This document shows, one piece after another, positions 7,528 to 16,766 of a stretch of DNA of 64,000 nucleotides. The notes under the pieces were generated by a model. The model had not been told where the DNA came from and searched no databases. It worked only from the letters and a program-made list of their open reading frames with translations. Positions within the stretch are counted from its first letter, which is position 1. Each line of letters starts with the position of its first letter. Origin of the DNA: Chryseobacterium salipaludis (GTDB lineage Bacteria > Bacteroidota > Bacteroidia > Flavobacteriales > Weeksellaceae); assembly GCF_022968825.1 (NCBI RefSeq), contig NZ_JALHKS010000001.1:434001-498000 (forward strand). Direction: 5' to 3'. Position numbers and translations under genes: made by a program.

Positions 7528-7573
7528 GTTTTCTGTAAGCAATAGTCACATCCCCCCAAATAAACTTAAAAAC

Positions 7574-7606
7574 AATTGTTTCCTATTTCGGAAACAATTA
7601 ACTTTG
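7574..7606 (+). promoter_or_regulatory. Toxin-antitoxin promoter and operator
   Basis: The perfect inverted repeat AATTGTTTCC (7574-7583) and GGAAACAATT (7590-7599) has a 6-nt spacer. The -33 TTG (7576-7578) is inside its left arm, and the -7 box TAACTTTG (7599-7606) starts at the last base of its right arm, after a 20-nt spacer. A protein bound here would block RNA polymerase directly, as expected for an autorepressing HigA-type antitoxin. Confidence 0.8.
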
Positions 7607-7622
7607 TGATAAACTTTTCGGG

Positions 7623-7976
7623 ATGAACGATTATAAATTTCGCGTTCAGTTTTTAGAGGATGCAAAGACTTTTCTGGATGGCTTGGAAAATAATGCTCGA
7701 AAAAAAATATTATATAATATCTGGAAAGCGCGTTATACAAATGATAAAGTCTTGTTGAAGAAACTGCAAAACGAAATCTGGGAATTCAGAACTAAGTATA
7801 ACAAAAGCTATTTTCGGCTGTTTGCATTTTGGGATAAAACAACAAAAGAAGATAGTGTGGTTATTTGCACCCATGGGTTTATTAAGAAAACAGACAAAAT
7901 TTCTAAAAACGATTTGCAGCGCGCGGAAGATTTACGAAGGAAATATTTCAAAAGTAAAGGTTATGAAAACATATGA
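7623..7976 (+). CDS. HigB/RelE-like toxin (Gp49-like, DUF891 type)
   Basis: A 117-residue basic protein with the RelE-superfamily fold signature of the Gp49/HigB group: KKLQNEIWEFRTKYNKSYFR, a strand region VVICTHGFIKKTDK, and a final helix LQRAEDLRRKYF. Members cleave mRNA at the ribosome. It precedes and overlaps its antitoxin by 14 bp (7963-7976), the higBA order (toxin first). The ATG at 7623 lies 16 nt after the -7 box. Confidence 0.85.
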   Translation: MNDYKFRVQFLEDAKTFLDGLENNARKKILYNIWKARYTNDKVLLKKLQNEIWEFRTKYNKSYFRLFAFWDKTTKEDSVVICTHGFIKKTDKISKNDLQRAEDLRRKYFKSKGYENI

Positions 7977-8256
7977 TTTAGAAGATCTAACCAACGAATA
8001 CATTGGTAATAAAGGCTCGAAAGAACGTGATTCTTTTGAGAATGAATTGCGATTAGATTTGCTGGGAAAAGCAATCAGGCAGGCCCGCCTCGAGCGCAAC
8101 TTAAGCCAGGAGGAGCTAGGAGCACTTGTAGGAGTAAGAAGAGCGCAGATCTCTAAGATAGAAAACAGTACAACGGACGCTCGATTTACGACGGTTTTAA
8201 AGGTTTTCGAAGCTTTAGGTGCTCATGTGCGCTTTCAGGTAGAACTTGACAACTAA
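7963..8256 (+). CDS. HigA-like antitoxin, Xre-type helix-turn-helix
   Basis: A 97-residue protein. An N-terminal segment (MKTYDLEDLTNEYIG, about 1-30) probably wraps the toxin. An Xre HTH at about 38-92 contains RNLSQEELGALVGVRRAQIS as helices 2-3, followed by KIENSTTDARFTTVLKVF. The start at 7963 is chosen because the upstream extension of this frame lies wholly inside the toxin gene. It probably represses its own promoter through the 7574-7599 repeat. Confidence 0.88.
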   Translation: MKTYDLEDLTNEYIGNKGSKERDSFENELRLDLLGKAIRQARLERNLSQEELGALVGVRRAQISKIENSTTDARFTTVLKVFEALGAHVRFQVELDN

Positions 8257-8310
8257 CAGATCGTGTACTGATCTTTTATAAGCAGTTCACTGTTTAATTT
8301 TTGTCAGTTC

Positions 8311-10428
8311 TTATTTCTTCAGAAGTTCAACCAGCCCATTTTCCTGCAATACTAACACGCCCTCGATGAGGGCTGCCGGATGCGAAGTGAACCCTTTCAA
8401 CTTCGAGGTTTTCTTTTTCTGCACCAGATCCAGCAATTGCTTTTCCGACAGTTTTTTACCAAACACCTCGAACGGAATTTTAAAACCACATTGCTGATAA
8501 TCTGCGCAGCCGACGGCAGTTTTTCCCTTACGCAATTTCTGCGCGGCACATTTAGGACAAACCGTTTCCTCCCAGGCGATTGCCGTACTCTTTTTGGGTG
8601 CAGCGGCTTTTTTCTCTTTACCCTGCGACTCCTCTACGGCGATGACCTTTGGTTTTTCATTAATCACTTTGCGCGTCAGATTGGTCACCAGTTCAATGAG
8701 CTCTTCCTTAAATCGTGCCGCTTCATATTCGCCGCGTTCAATCATTCGCAGCTTCAGTTCCCATTCGCCCGTAAGTTCCGGGCTTTTTAACACCTCATCT
8801 TCAATGGTATCAATCAGGTCCACGCCGGTTGCCGTGGCGAAGAGGTTTTTCTTTTTACGTTCAATATATTTCCGCCGAAACAGCATTTCGATAATATTCG
8901 CACGCGTTGAGGGCCGGCCGATGCCGTTGTTTTTGAGCAGTTCACGCAGTTCTTCGTCTTCCACCTGTTTGCCGGCAGTTTCCATCGCGCGGAGTAAAGT
9001 CGCTTCCGTGTAAGGTTTAGGCGCGCTTGTTTTTCCCTGATGAATTAAGGGTTCATGTGGGCCCTGCTCGCCGACAGTAAACCCCGGAATAAGCTGTTCT
9101 TCGTCTTTTTCTTTTTTATCGGTTTCGTCCTTTTTGTCGCGTGCGTACACTTCGCGCCAGCCGGGTTCGAGGATTTGTTTTCCGGTTGCTTTAAACGGAA
9201 TGGTGCCCACCTTTCCTTCCACGAGCGTATTAGAGATTTTACATTCCGGATAGAATACTGCGATGAAGCGGCGCGCTACCAGATCATACACCAGTTTCTC
9301 CTCACGGGAAATTCCGGTGGAAGAAGGTGTAATTTCCGTGGGAATAATCGCGTGGTGGTCCGTGACTTTGGTATCATCAAAAACATTTTTAGATTTTGGA
9401 ATCGGCAGTGCCAGTACGGGTGCCGTCAAATCAGCGTACATGGTCAGGCTGCGCAGGATATCCCCCACCTGGTCATACAAACTTTCGGAGAGATAGGTAG
9501 TATCCACACGCGGATAAGTGGTGTGTTTTTTCTCGTAAAGACTCTGGATGTACTTGAGCGTATTGTCGGCAGAAAAACCGTATTTCCGGTTGGCTTCCAC
9601 TTGCAGTGCCGTCAGGTCGAACAGGCGTGGATTTTTTTCGCGGCCTTCTTTAATATCGAAAGAAACAATTTCAAAGGGATGCTGCTTCAGGTATTCCAGT
9701 CCTTTACCGGCTTTTTCCTGGCTTTTCAGCCGGTCGATGGTGGCATTAAATAAAACTTCGCGGTATTTGGTTTTTAATTCCCAATATTCTTCCGCCGTGA
9801 AGGCATCTATTTCTTTCTGCCGTTTCACCAACATGGCCAGCGTAGGCGTCTGCACCCTACCCACGGAGAGCACCATCTTCTGGCTACCGAATTTCCGGGT
9901 AAATAAGCGTGTTGCATTAATGCCCAACAGCCAGTCACCCACTGCGCGGGCGTTGCCTGCCTGATATAAATTATCATACTGCTCCGCCGGTTTCAGCTTT
10001 TTAAAACCTTCGCGAATCGCCTGTTCTGTGAGCGAGGAAATCCAAAGGCGATAGACCGGCTTGCGGCAGCGCGCTTTTTGCAGGACCCATCGCTGAATCA
10101 GTTCCCCTTCCTGGCCGGCATCCCCGCAATTGATCACCTCTTCGCAATCATTGACCAACTGCTCGATAATGAAAAACTGCTTTTCCACCCCGGCATTGGG
10201 AATCAGCTTAATACCAAATGAATCCGGAATGATGGGCAGAGTGAAAAGATTCCAGCTTTTCAGGTGTGGACCGTAATCATGCGGCTCCTTGAGTGTGCAC
10301 AAATGCCCAAAAGTCCAGGTAACCCAATAGCCATTGCCTTCATAATATCCCTGTTTCGGCATATCCGCACCAATTACTTTAGCAATATCCCGCGCCACGC
10401 TGGGTTTTTCGGCAATACATAATTTCAT
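8311..10428 (-). CDS. topB: DNA topoisomerase III (type IA)
   Basis: A 705-residue topoisomerase that cuts and passes single DNA strands, with a role in decatenation and recombination intermediates. The toprim domain starts at the N-terminus with AEKPSVARDIA and includes GDAGQEGELIQ at 102-112. The active-site tyrosine is Y305 in TTYPRVDTTYL. A C-terminal zinc-ribbon module has CPKC and a later C-x6-C pair in VGCADYQQCGF. Bacteroidota carry several TopB-like proteins, many on mobile elements, but nothing mobile surrounds this one. Confidence 0.95.
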   Translation of the reverse strand: MKLCIAEKPSVARDIAKVIGADMPKQGYYEGNGYWVTWTFGHLCTLKEPHDYGPHLKSWNLFTLPIIPDSFGIKLIPNAGVEKQFFIIEQLVNDCEEVINCGDAGQEGELIQRWVLQKARCRKPVYRLWISSLTEQAIREGFKKLKPAEQYDNLYQAGNARAVGDWLLGINATRLFTRKFGSQKMVLSVGRVQTPTLAMLVKRQKEIDAFTAEEYWELKTKYREVLFNATIDRLKSQEKAGKGLEYLKQHPFEIVSFDIKEGREKNPRLFDLTALQVEANRKYGFSADNTLKYIQSLYEKKHTTYPRVDTTYLSESLYDQVGDILRSLTMYADLTAPVLALPIPKSKNVFDDTKVTDHHAIIPTEITPSSTGISREEKLVYDLVARRFIAVFYPECKISNTLVEGKVGTIPFKATGKQILEPGWREVYARDKKDETDKKEKDEEQLIPGFTVGEQGPHEPLIHQGKTSAPKPYTEATLLRAMETAGKQVEDEELRELLKNNGIGRPSTRANIIEMLFRRKYIERKKKNLFATATGVDLIDTIEDEVLKSPELTGEWELKLRMIERGEYEAARFKEELIELVTNLTRKVINEKPKVIAVEESQGKEKKAAAPKKSTAIAWEETVCPKCAAQKLRKGKTAVGCADYQQCGFKIPFEVFGKKLSEKQLLDLVQKKKTSKLKGFTSHPAALIEGVLVLQENGLVELLKK

Positions 10429-10429
10429 A

Positions 10430-10686
10430 GGTCAGCTTCATTTAGGAACCGCTGCAAATTTCCGTAAATTTTTAGGATTGGGGAAAGGTTGGTAGGAAAG
10501 AGGAAGATATTGGAAAAAATGAAGAAAGAAGATAGAGGAAAGAGGAAAAATAAAAGAGAATAGCTGAAAGAATTTGCGGCTGTTGGTGCAAATTCTAAAT
10601 GGTAAGTAATGAATTTTACATTCAAATTAGGAAAGTAATAAGTATATGACTTTTGAATTTATATTTCCCGCCGGTGTTTAAAAATA
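10430..10686. other. Intergenic, purine-rich tract, no gene seen
   Basis: Upstream of topB, 10491-10560 on the plus strand is about 80 percent purine with several GGAAAGAGG-like repeats. A short minus-strand frame through it (10425-10625) is compositionally biased and not credible. No repeat-family copy or RNA structure was recognised. Confidence 0.5.
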
Positions 10687-10716
10687 AAAAAAGCGCAGTT
10701 TTTTTGCTGCGCTTTT
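10687..10716 (-). terminator. Terminator of the DUF4349 gene
   Basis: AAAAGCGCAG (10689-10698) pairs with CTGCGCTTTT (10707-10716). Read on the minus strand the hairpin is followed by a T-rich run (complement of 10681-10690), just after the stop at 10722. Confidence 0.85.
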
Positions 10717-10721
10717 CCCTG

Positions 10722-11621
10722 TTATTCAGTTTGTTTTTGCGTTTCCGCTTTTTGTTTTCGTCGGTAAAACCAGTAGAGTCCACCACCGATTGCTACCAAC
10801 GGCCAGATACGGAAAATACCAATGATAAGGAGTTGCAGCATCTCATAACCACCGCTGAGCGCGTTTTTCAGATCGTACCAAAAATTGACTGAATACAATT
10901 GATCCGAGGTACTGGTGTTGACCACCGGAATCTGCGCAACGCTGTGGCCGGGCGCTTTCAGGTCAATTTGGACTACGCTGTATTTCACATCATGCGCCAG
11001 ATTTGCCTTTTGAATTGTTTGATCGTATTTCTCCGTTTTATTTTCATCGGTCAGCTGCACCTTTTTTTCTCCGGGTTTGAGCTGGTTAATCTGCGCTGCC
11101 GTTCGGCGGTTCCGGTCGGCTTCCATTTCTGCATATTTAATACTTGCGGTAACATCATCAGCATTGATCACGCGGGAATTCAGAAAAATATTCTGATCGC
11201 CGAGACTCTTCAAGAAGCCGCCTAATTCTTCCGTTGGCACACGCACTTCCATTTTATTCGCCGACTGGAACTTGCGCACAATTACGGCTTCCGTATCGGA
11301 AGTATTGTAGGTTTTCTCACTCACCACAAAATTTTCGAGATTGCTGTGCACCACAAAGCCGCCCAGACCGGCGAGAGACTTTTCAATAGCCATCGTGGCT
11401 TCGTACACATTTTGAACTTCCATATCGACTTGTGCCGTTTTTACAAACTGCCGGCCGGGCACCTTAAAACTGGCTGCCGATGACACTGCATTTTCTGCCG
11501 ATAAGGAAGAGTCAGAATCAGCTACAATTTCAGCAGAAGCCTCATTTTGATTTTGCTGACAGGAATATACAATTGCCACAACGGCTGCCGCCAGCATTAC
11601 TTTTTGAATCTTTGTTTTCAT
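10722..11621 (-). CDS. DUF4349 lipoprotein with C-terminal membrane anchor
   Basis: A 299-residue exported protein. The lipobox VYSC puts the modified Cys at residue 21. The body contains the DUF4349 pattern: a beta segment QFVKTAQVDMEVQNVYEATM, then MEVRVPTEELGGFLKSLG, then a Lys/Arg/Glu-rich helical stretch TASIKYAEMEADRNRRTAAQ. A transmembrane helix at about 260-284 and a basic tail (FYRRKQKAE) end the protein. It is thus anchored at both ends or in the inner membrane. Function unknown. It stands alone with its own terminator. Confidence 0.88.
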   Translation of the reverse strand: MKTKIQKVMLAAAVVAIVYSCQQNQNEASAEIVADSDSSLSAENAVSSAASFKVPGRQFVKTAQVDMEVQNVYEATMAIEKSLAGLGGFVVHSNLENFVVSEKTYNTSDTEAVIVRKFQSANKMEVRVPTEELGGFLKSLGDQNIFLNSRVINADDVTASIKYAEMEADRNRRTAAQINQLKPGEKKVQLTDENKTEKYDQTIQKANLAHDVKYSVVQIDLKAPGHSVAQIPVVNTSTSDQLYSVNFWYDLKNALSGGYEMLQLLIIGIFRIWPLVAIGGGLYWFYRRKQKAETQKQTE

Positions 11622-11997
11622 AACAATATAACTTTTGAGATTTGTTACCCCAAAGTTTGGCTTAATTAGGAAGACGGCTTTGTAAATGCTTTGTGAAAGG
11701 CTTGTAAAGTTCGATTGTCTGTTTTAAAACATTATATATCCGTGTATTGTAAAATAAAATAAAACTTGCCCAGGTTGCTATGTATAGCTAATTGCTGTTT
11801 GGTTTCACTAAATTAGTTTCTTTATAACCATGATATTTTTTTGCCGAAAATTGTAAATTAAACTTCTGTCCATAATATCTGTAGAAAACACAAACTATTT
11901 TATAAGGTGCCTTTTGAGAAAAACAGTACGCAGATAAGCTACGTTTTTCTTTTAAAAATTAATTGTAATTATGCGCTGGTTATTATAAAATGAATCT
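11622..11997. other. AT-rich intergenic region, no gene seen
   Basis: 376 bp between the divergent DUF4349 and GT-C-like genes. It contains a short palindrome CCAAACTTTGG near 11654 just upstream of the DUF4349 gene. No consensus TAnnTTTG box, RNA structure or reading frame was found. Confidence 0.5.
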
Positions 11998-13206
11998 ATG
12001 AATAATAAAAGATTGGTCGTGTTATCTCTTCTGCTGATAATTTATCTTGCATCTATAGGAGTTGATCCTATTCTGGGCGACAGTTTAGTTTTTACGGTAA
12101 CAGCAGCGCAAGAATTTGATTTGGCAACAAATGCCACCAACCATTTTTTATATGTTAACTTCCTTGCGCTGATTTATAAACTTTTCCCTGGTTTTAACGC
12201 GCATTACGTTTTTGCCGTTTTCAGCAGTATATGTTCCGTGACCGCGCTGTATTTTATCGCTAAATGGTTGGATCTGCAAGAACTAAAAAAGAAAACCACC
12301 AATCTGTTACTGCTGCTGTTCGGTCTTAGTTTTACTTTTTGGCGAATTTCCGTGATTACTGAAGTTTACAGTTTCTATTTACTCTTTGTCAGTATTTTTT
12401 TATATAAAAGTTTGCTCTACCAATTGCGGAGAAAGACAGCAGATGCATACGCAAGCGCGATTATTTTCGGACTTTTATTCCTCATTCATATTCAAACCAT
12501 ATTACTTGTTCCATTTTATCTGTATTTTCTGTATTGCAATTTCCGGCAAGACTGGCGTAAAGTCATCATTCTGTTAGTCCTTCCCGCAGCGGTCGCTTCT
12601 ATCCTAATTATTCCCGTTATGTTTGGCGATCAAAGCTTTATGGCTATTTTAACGGATGATGCCTGGGGAAAATCATTTTTTAGTCTGGATATAATACAAT
12701 CTTTAAAAAGTCTCATTCGAAACGCAGGTTTTCTGGTTTACAATTTTTTATTCATCCTCTTCTTTATCGTTATTGGTATAAAAAATGTCACAAACAAATG
12801 GTCGACCACCATCGTTATGGTGCCCTACCTTTTTTTTATCTTAAAACATGATGTATCAGATTCCTATGTTTTCCATCTTGTTCCGTACCTTTTCATTTTA
12901 CTTGCAGCAGGAAAGGGTTTTGAAAGATTTAATAAATTTAATAAAGGGTACCTGGTCTTACTAATGCCTTTAATTTATTTGATTTGCTGGAAAACTGTTG
13001 AGCAAACCAGCATTGGAAAAAGCATTAATCAAAAAACCGGATTTAAAGGCGGCACAAAGTATTTATTATTTCCATCGTTAAACGGAAACCCAGGGTTGGA
13101 AGAATTTACCAGGGCGTACGAAAATGGAGAACTGAATGACACCCTGCTTTATGAAAGGCAGTACCGATATGCAAAACAGTGGTTAACATTGAAAGAAAAA
13201 AAATAA
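11998..13206 (+). CDS. Multi-pass membrane protein, GT-C glycosyltransferase-like
   Basis: A 402-residue polytopic inner-membrane protein with roughly ten hydrophobic segments. The early loop ILGDSLVFTVTAAQEFDLAT and FTFWRISVITEVYSFYLLF resemble the acidic first loop and the W-x-E-V-Y-S region of DUF2723/GT-C lipid-linked sugar transferases, where an early acidic residue is catalytic. The C-terminal soluble tail is short. Function as a glycosyltransferase is inferred, not shown. It is AT-rich relative to its neighbours and stands alone. Confidence 0.7.
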   Translation: MNNKRLVVLSLLLIIYLASIGVDPILGDSLVFTVTAAQEFDLATNATNHFLYVNFLALIYKLFPGFNAHYVFAVFSSICSVTALYFIAKWLDLQELKKKTTNLLLLLFGLSFTFWRISVITEVYSFYLLFVSIFLYKSLLYQLRRKTADAYASAIIFGLLFLIHIQTILLVPFYLYFLYCNFRQDWRKVIILLVLPAAVASILIIPVMFGDQSFMAILTDDAWGKSFFSLDIIQSLKSLIRNAGFLVYNFLFILFFIVIGIKNVTNKWSTTIVMVPYLFFILKHDVSDSYVFHLVPYLFILLAAGKGFERFNKFNKGYLVLLMPLIYLICWKTVEQTSIGKSINQKTGFKGGTKYLLFPSLNGNPGLEEFTRAYENGELNDTLLYERQYRYAKQWLTLKEKK

Positions 13207-13349
13207 ATCTGGAAATACTATTTCTTAAAAATGCTGTTTAGACCAAATATTTCATTTGCAAAAAATCCTGATAGAGAAGAAATCAGAATGACGAACTAGC
13301 AATAAGACACCTTCCTTAATTTTCTTACTTTTACCCATATTCGCAATAG

Positions 13350-14639
13350 ATGATGAACCGCATTTTCAACCTCGAGCAGGGAGAAGAACAAAAAGAGAAA
13401 GTATTGGCCAATGTGCAGGCGAGTATTGTATTCTCGGGAGCCAATTTATGGATTCTGGCCTGCGCGATTATGATTGCATCTGTAGGTTTAAATGTGAATT
13501 CAACTGCGGTGGTAATTGGTGCGATGCTTATTTCACCACTGATGGGTCCGATTGTCGGAGCCGGGTTTGCGCTGGCGATGTTCAATTTTGTTCTATTGCG
13601 GAAAGCGCTTAAAAACCTGGGTATTTCTACCTTGATTGGGCTGGTGGTTTCGTTTGTTTATTTTAGCGTCAGCCCATTTAAAGAAGCACAATCGGAAATT
13701 CTGTCGCGCACGGCTCCTAATATTTATGATGTGCTGATTGCTTTCTTCGGTGGTCTGGTGGGCGTCATTGCAGTTACGCGCGTTGAAAAAGGTAATCCGA
13801 TTCCCGGCGTTGCAATTGCGACCGCACTGATGCCTCCGCTCTGCACAGCAGGTTACGGACTGGCAACCGGAAATTTCACCTTCCTTGCAGGCGCTCTATT
13901 TTTATATACCATTAACTGTGTATTTATTTGTCTGGCCACCTACTTTATTGCGAAACTGCTGAAATATCCGGCCATTGGATTTGTAGATGAAAAACAGGAA
14001 CGCCGTATTCGCACCTGGGTTTCGGTTATCACAGTTTCCATGATTGTTCCCAGTGTGTATTTCGCCTATCAGTTCATCCAGGAACAAAGGTTTAAGGAAA
14101 AAGTAAACCAGTTTGTAAGCCAGGAATTTGAGAGCCGGGGTTATACGATTTTATATCGCAAAACCAGTTACGCACCGGCCGGGCCGCGAAAACTGGAACT
14201 GGCCTTCCTGTCGAGAAAGTTCACCGGAGAAGAAATCAAAGCCGAAAATGAGAAGCTCGCGCATTACGGTTTGCATCAAACGCAACTAATCATTCGGCAG
14301 GACAGTGCCTTCCTGGCCCGTGCATCTGCGGGAAAGATCGAAACCAATGAAGCAGATCCGGCGCAGAACCGCATGATAAATGAATTAAAAACAGAACTGG
14401 ACCAGTATCGCATTGATGCTGAAAACATCCTCCCGGAAGCACGCGCAATTATTCCCGAGCTGCAGTCACTCTCGGTAAGCAGGCAAAAAATTCTCACCGC
14501 GCAGGATTCCGCTTATTTTATGCCCGTCGCTTTATACCAAACCGAGAAACCACTAAAAACCGCACAGGAAGAAATACTGCGCACCTGGTTAAAAGTAAAA
14601 ATGAAGACTGATACGGTAGAAATTTTTCGAAGAAAATAA
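13350..14639 (+). CDS. DUF389 family membrane protein
   Basis: A 429-residue protein. The first 240 residues hold about six membrane helices with the DUF389 signature VNSTAVVIGAMLISPLMGPI and a second conserved loop GNPIPGVAIATALMPPLCTA. The remaining part is soluble and partly helical (about 245-429), a longer C-terminal region than in minimal family members. The family is widespread and uncharacterised. ATGATG offers two adjacent starts. It is monocistronic. Confidence 0.9.
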   Translation: MMNRIFNLEQGEEQKEKVLANVQASIVFSGANLWILACAIMIASVGLNVNSTAVVIGAMLISPLMGPIVGAGFALAMFNFVLLRKALKNLGISTLIGLVVSFVYFSVSPFKEAQSEILSRTAPNIYDVLIAFFGGLVGVIAVTRVEKGNPIPGVAIATALMPPLCTAGYGLATGNFTFLAGALFLYTINCVFICLATYFIAKLLKYPAIGFVDEKQERRIRTWVSVITVSMIVPSVYFAYQFIQEQRFKEKVNQFVSQEFESRGYTILYRKTSYAPAGPRKLELAFLSRKFTGEEIKAENEKLAHYGLHQTQLIIRQDSAFLARASAGKIETNEADPAQNRMINELKTELDQYRIDAENILPEARAIIPELQSLSVSRQKILTAQDSAYFMPVALYQTEKPLKTAQEEILRTWLKVKMKTDTVEIFRRK

Positions 14640-14787
14640 AGGAGAAATTTTAGATTTTATATTATAAATTCTTTAAAATTAAAAATGACAGCCTTGGTAA
14701 ATGTCCAGCGTTCCGGCATTTAAAACTGTATAAAATTTAATATTTTAGAAAACAAAGCTGTTGATCTGCTGCTTATAACCATTAAAC

Positions 14788-15004
14788 ATGAAATACGATG
14801 AAACATTTTAAAAAAGCTCAGCCCAAAAACTTTCGAAGTAAAAGGCAACCCACTCTGCTGCCCGGTATGTGACAACAAATATTTCTGGTCGCGAAAGGCT
14901 CTGCTTAACTCTGCCGTTTCTACCTTTTTCAATCTGGACTGGACGGACCGTAATGCGACCTGCTTTGCCTGTTCGGAGAATGTACGTATGTATTTGGTTT
15001 TTAG
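14788..15004 (+). pseudogene. Small zinc-ribbon protein, two frameshifts
   Basis: Read across frames, this encodes a zinc-ribbon protein of about 70 residues. The ATG at 14788 gives MKYDETF and then stops at a TAA in the run TTTTAAAAAA; adding one T would continue as LKKLSPKTFEVKGNPLCCPV. The body runs on through CDNKYFWSRKALLNSAV, FFNLDWTDRNATCFAC. A GA duplication in CGGAGAATG then shifts the frame; removing it gives ACSECTYVFGF and a stop at 15004, restoring the usual CxxC-x-Y end. With two independent lesions it is most likely a decaying gene, though sequencing error is not excluded. Confidence 0.65.
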
Positions 15005-15074
15005 CTTAAGATTAAAATAAAACCAACGTAAACCTGTACAGACCTTTCTAATTTGCCTACATATTTTTATACAA

Positions 15075-15100
15075 GAAAGTCCGGCAGCTACCGGACTTTC
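15075..15100. terminator. Hairpin between the pseudogene and rny
   Basis: GAAAGTCCGG and CCGGACTTTC form a perfect 10-bp stem with a 6-nt loop. It lies 20 bp after the rny stop (minus strand) and 70 bp after the pseudogene. The downstream T-run is weak on both strands, so it may be an RNA-stabilising or weak bidirectional terminator. Confidence 0.65.
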
Positions 15101-15119
15101 CATGTTTATTTATATAAAA

Positions 15120-16691
15120 CTATCTCGCAATATTCACCGTGCGTGTTTCACGAATAACCGTGACGCGAACCTGCCCCGGATAGGTCAGTTCATTCTGAAT
15201 TTTTTCAGAGATGTCGTATGATAACTGCGCGGACTGATCGTCGTTGACTTTGCCGCTTTCTACCATCACACGCAGCTCGCGTCCCGCCTGAATTGCATAG
15301 GCACTTGAAACACCGTCAAAGCTCAGCGCCGCTGCTTCCAAATCTTTCAATCGCTGAATATAAGATTCCAGCACCTGCCGTCTGGCACCCGGTCTGGCGC
15401 CGGAAATGGCGTCCGCTACCTGAATGATGGGTGACAGTAATGATGTCATTTCAATCTCATCGTGGTGTGCTCCGATGGCGTTTACCACCTCTGCATTTTC
15501 ACCAAATTTCTCCGCCCATTGCATTCCCAGCAGTGCGTGTGGCAGTTCGGATTCCTGCTCCGGCACTTTCCCGATGTCGTGCAGCAAACCGGCCCGTTTC
15601 GCAAGTTTCACATTCAGTCCCAGTTCAGCAGCCATGGTCGCTGCGATATTCGCTACCTCCCGCGAGTGCTGCAACAGGTTTTGGCCATAAGAAGAACGGT
15701 ATTTCATGCGTCCCACAATCTTCACCAGCTCCGGATGCAGTCCATGGATACCAAGGTCAATAATGGTTCTCTTTCCTACTTCAATGATTTCCTCTTCGAT
15801 TTGTTTTTTTGTTTTATCGACTACTTCCTCGATACGAGCCGGGTGAATACGGCCATCCGTTACCAGGCGGTGCAGGGACAGGCGGGCAATCTCGCGACGC
15901 ACCGGATCAAAGCAGGAAAGCAGGATCGCTTCCGGGGTATCATCCACGATGATTTCTACGCCGGTAGCTGCTTCCAGCGCACGTATATTACGTCCTTCGC
16001 GGCCGATGATACGACCTTTTACTTCATCAGATTCAATGTTGAATACCGACACCGAATTTTCAATCGCCTGCTCCGTACCGATTCTTTGGATGGTCTGAAT
16101 TACGATTTTACGTGCTTCCTGTTTGGCATTCAGCTGTGCTTCTTCCATAATGGTCTGCACGTGGCTTTGCGCCTTGGTTTTAGCTTCCGCTTTCAGTGCA
16201 TCCACCAGTTCGTTTTTGGCATCTTCCGCGGAATATCCCGAGATGCGCTCCAGGATTTCCACTTTCTGTGCCGTGATCACTTCCAGCTCCTGTTGCTTGC
16301 GGTCCAGCACTTCATTTTTCTTTGCATATTCTGCGAGCTGGCGGTTCAGGTCTTTCTCCAGTTTGCCGGTTTTGCTCAGTTCGTCATTCAGTTTATGCTC
16401 TTTATCTTTAATCCGTTTTTCGGACTCGGTCATTTTCTTTTCGCGCTGCTGAATATCGGCGTCGTGCTGGCTTTTAAGTTCCATAAACTTTTCCTTGGCC
16501 TGCAGTTGTTTTTCCTTCTTCACGGATTCTGCCTGCACGGTTGCTTTCTCGATCAGGTTTTCCGCATTCTTTTTTGCATCATCAATGATAAAGCGCGCTT
16601 TGGTATTGAGTGAGCTTTTGCAGTACATCATGCCGGCTACAGCACCGATGACCAGGCAAACCAAGCCCACGAGTATTGTGGTTGTTCCCAT
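15120..16691 (-). CDS. rny: Ribonuclease Y
   Basis: A 523-residue membrane-anchored endoribonuclease that initiates mRNA decay. It has an N-terminal membrane helix (about 4-22), a long coiled coil (about 30-200, rich in [10 protein letters not shown] repeats), a KH domain ([20 protein letters not shown]) and an HD domain with [16 protein letters not shown] and LLHDIGK. The length matches the family. The gene lies downstream of zapA and the 6S RNA candidate and may share a transcript with zapA. Confidence 0.98.
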   Translation of the reverse strand: MGTTTILVGLVCLVIGAVAGMMYCKSSLNTKARFIIDDAKKNAENLIEKATVQAESVKKEKQLQAKEKFMELKSQHDADIQQREKKMTESEKRIKDKEHKLNDELSKTGKLEKDLNRQLAEYAKKNEVLDRKQQELEVITAQKVEILERISGYSAEDAKNELVDALKAEAKTKAQSHVQTIMEEAQLNAKQEARKIVIQTIQRIGTEQAIENSVSVFNIESDEVKGRIIGREGRNIRALEAATGVEIIVDDTPEAILLSCFDPVRREIARLSLHRLVTDGRIHPARIEEVVDKTKKQIEEEIIEVGKRTIIDLGIHGLHPELVKIVGRMKYRSSYGQNLLQHSREVANIAATMAAELGLNVKLAKRAGLLHDIGKVPEQESELPHALLGMQWAEKFGENAEVVNAIGAHHDEIEMTSLLSPIIQVADAISGARPGARRQVLESYIQRLKDLEAAALSFDGVSSAYAIQAGRELRVMVESGKVNDDQSAQLSYDISEKIQNELTYPGQVRVTVIRETRTVNIAR

Positions 16692-16766
16692 ATATTTGTT
16701 TTAATTTTTAATGTTATTTGTTATCCATCTTCTTCAGAAAGGAACTTGCCCTTCTGTTTTTTGCAC

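Noticed and set aside
10425-10625. Minus-strand reading frame of 66 codons upstream of topB
   Set aside because: It lies in a purine-biased tract, overlaps the topB start and codes for a low-complexity Phe/Leu/Ser-rich product with no family features.
14805-14817. Programmed -1 frameshift at an A/T slippery run in the zinc-ribbon gene
   Set aside because: The in-frame TAA comes before the slippery A run, the P-site codon would not re-pair well, and a second lesion near the 3' end is unexplained by recoding.
14720-15103. Minus-strand reading frame of 127 codons
   Set aside because: It is antisense to the zinc-ribbon pseudogene, which carries real conserved motifs on the plus strand; the antisense product has no recognisable features.
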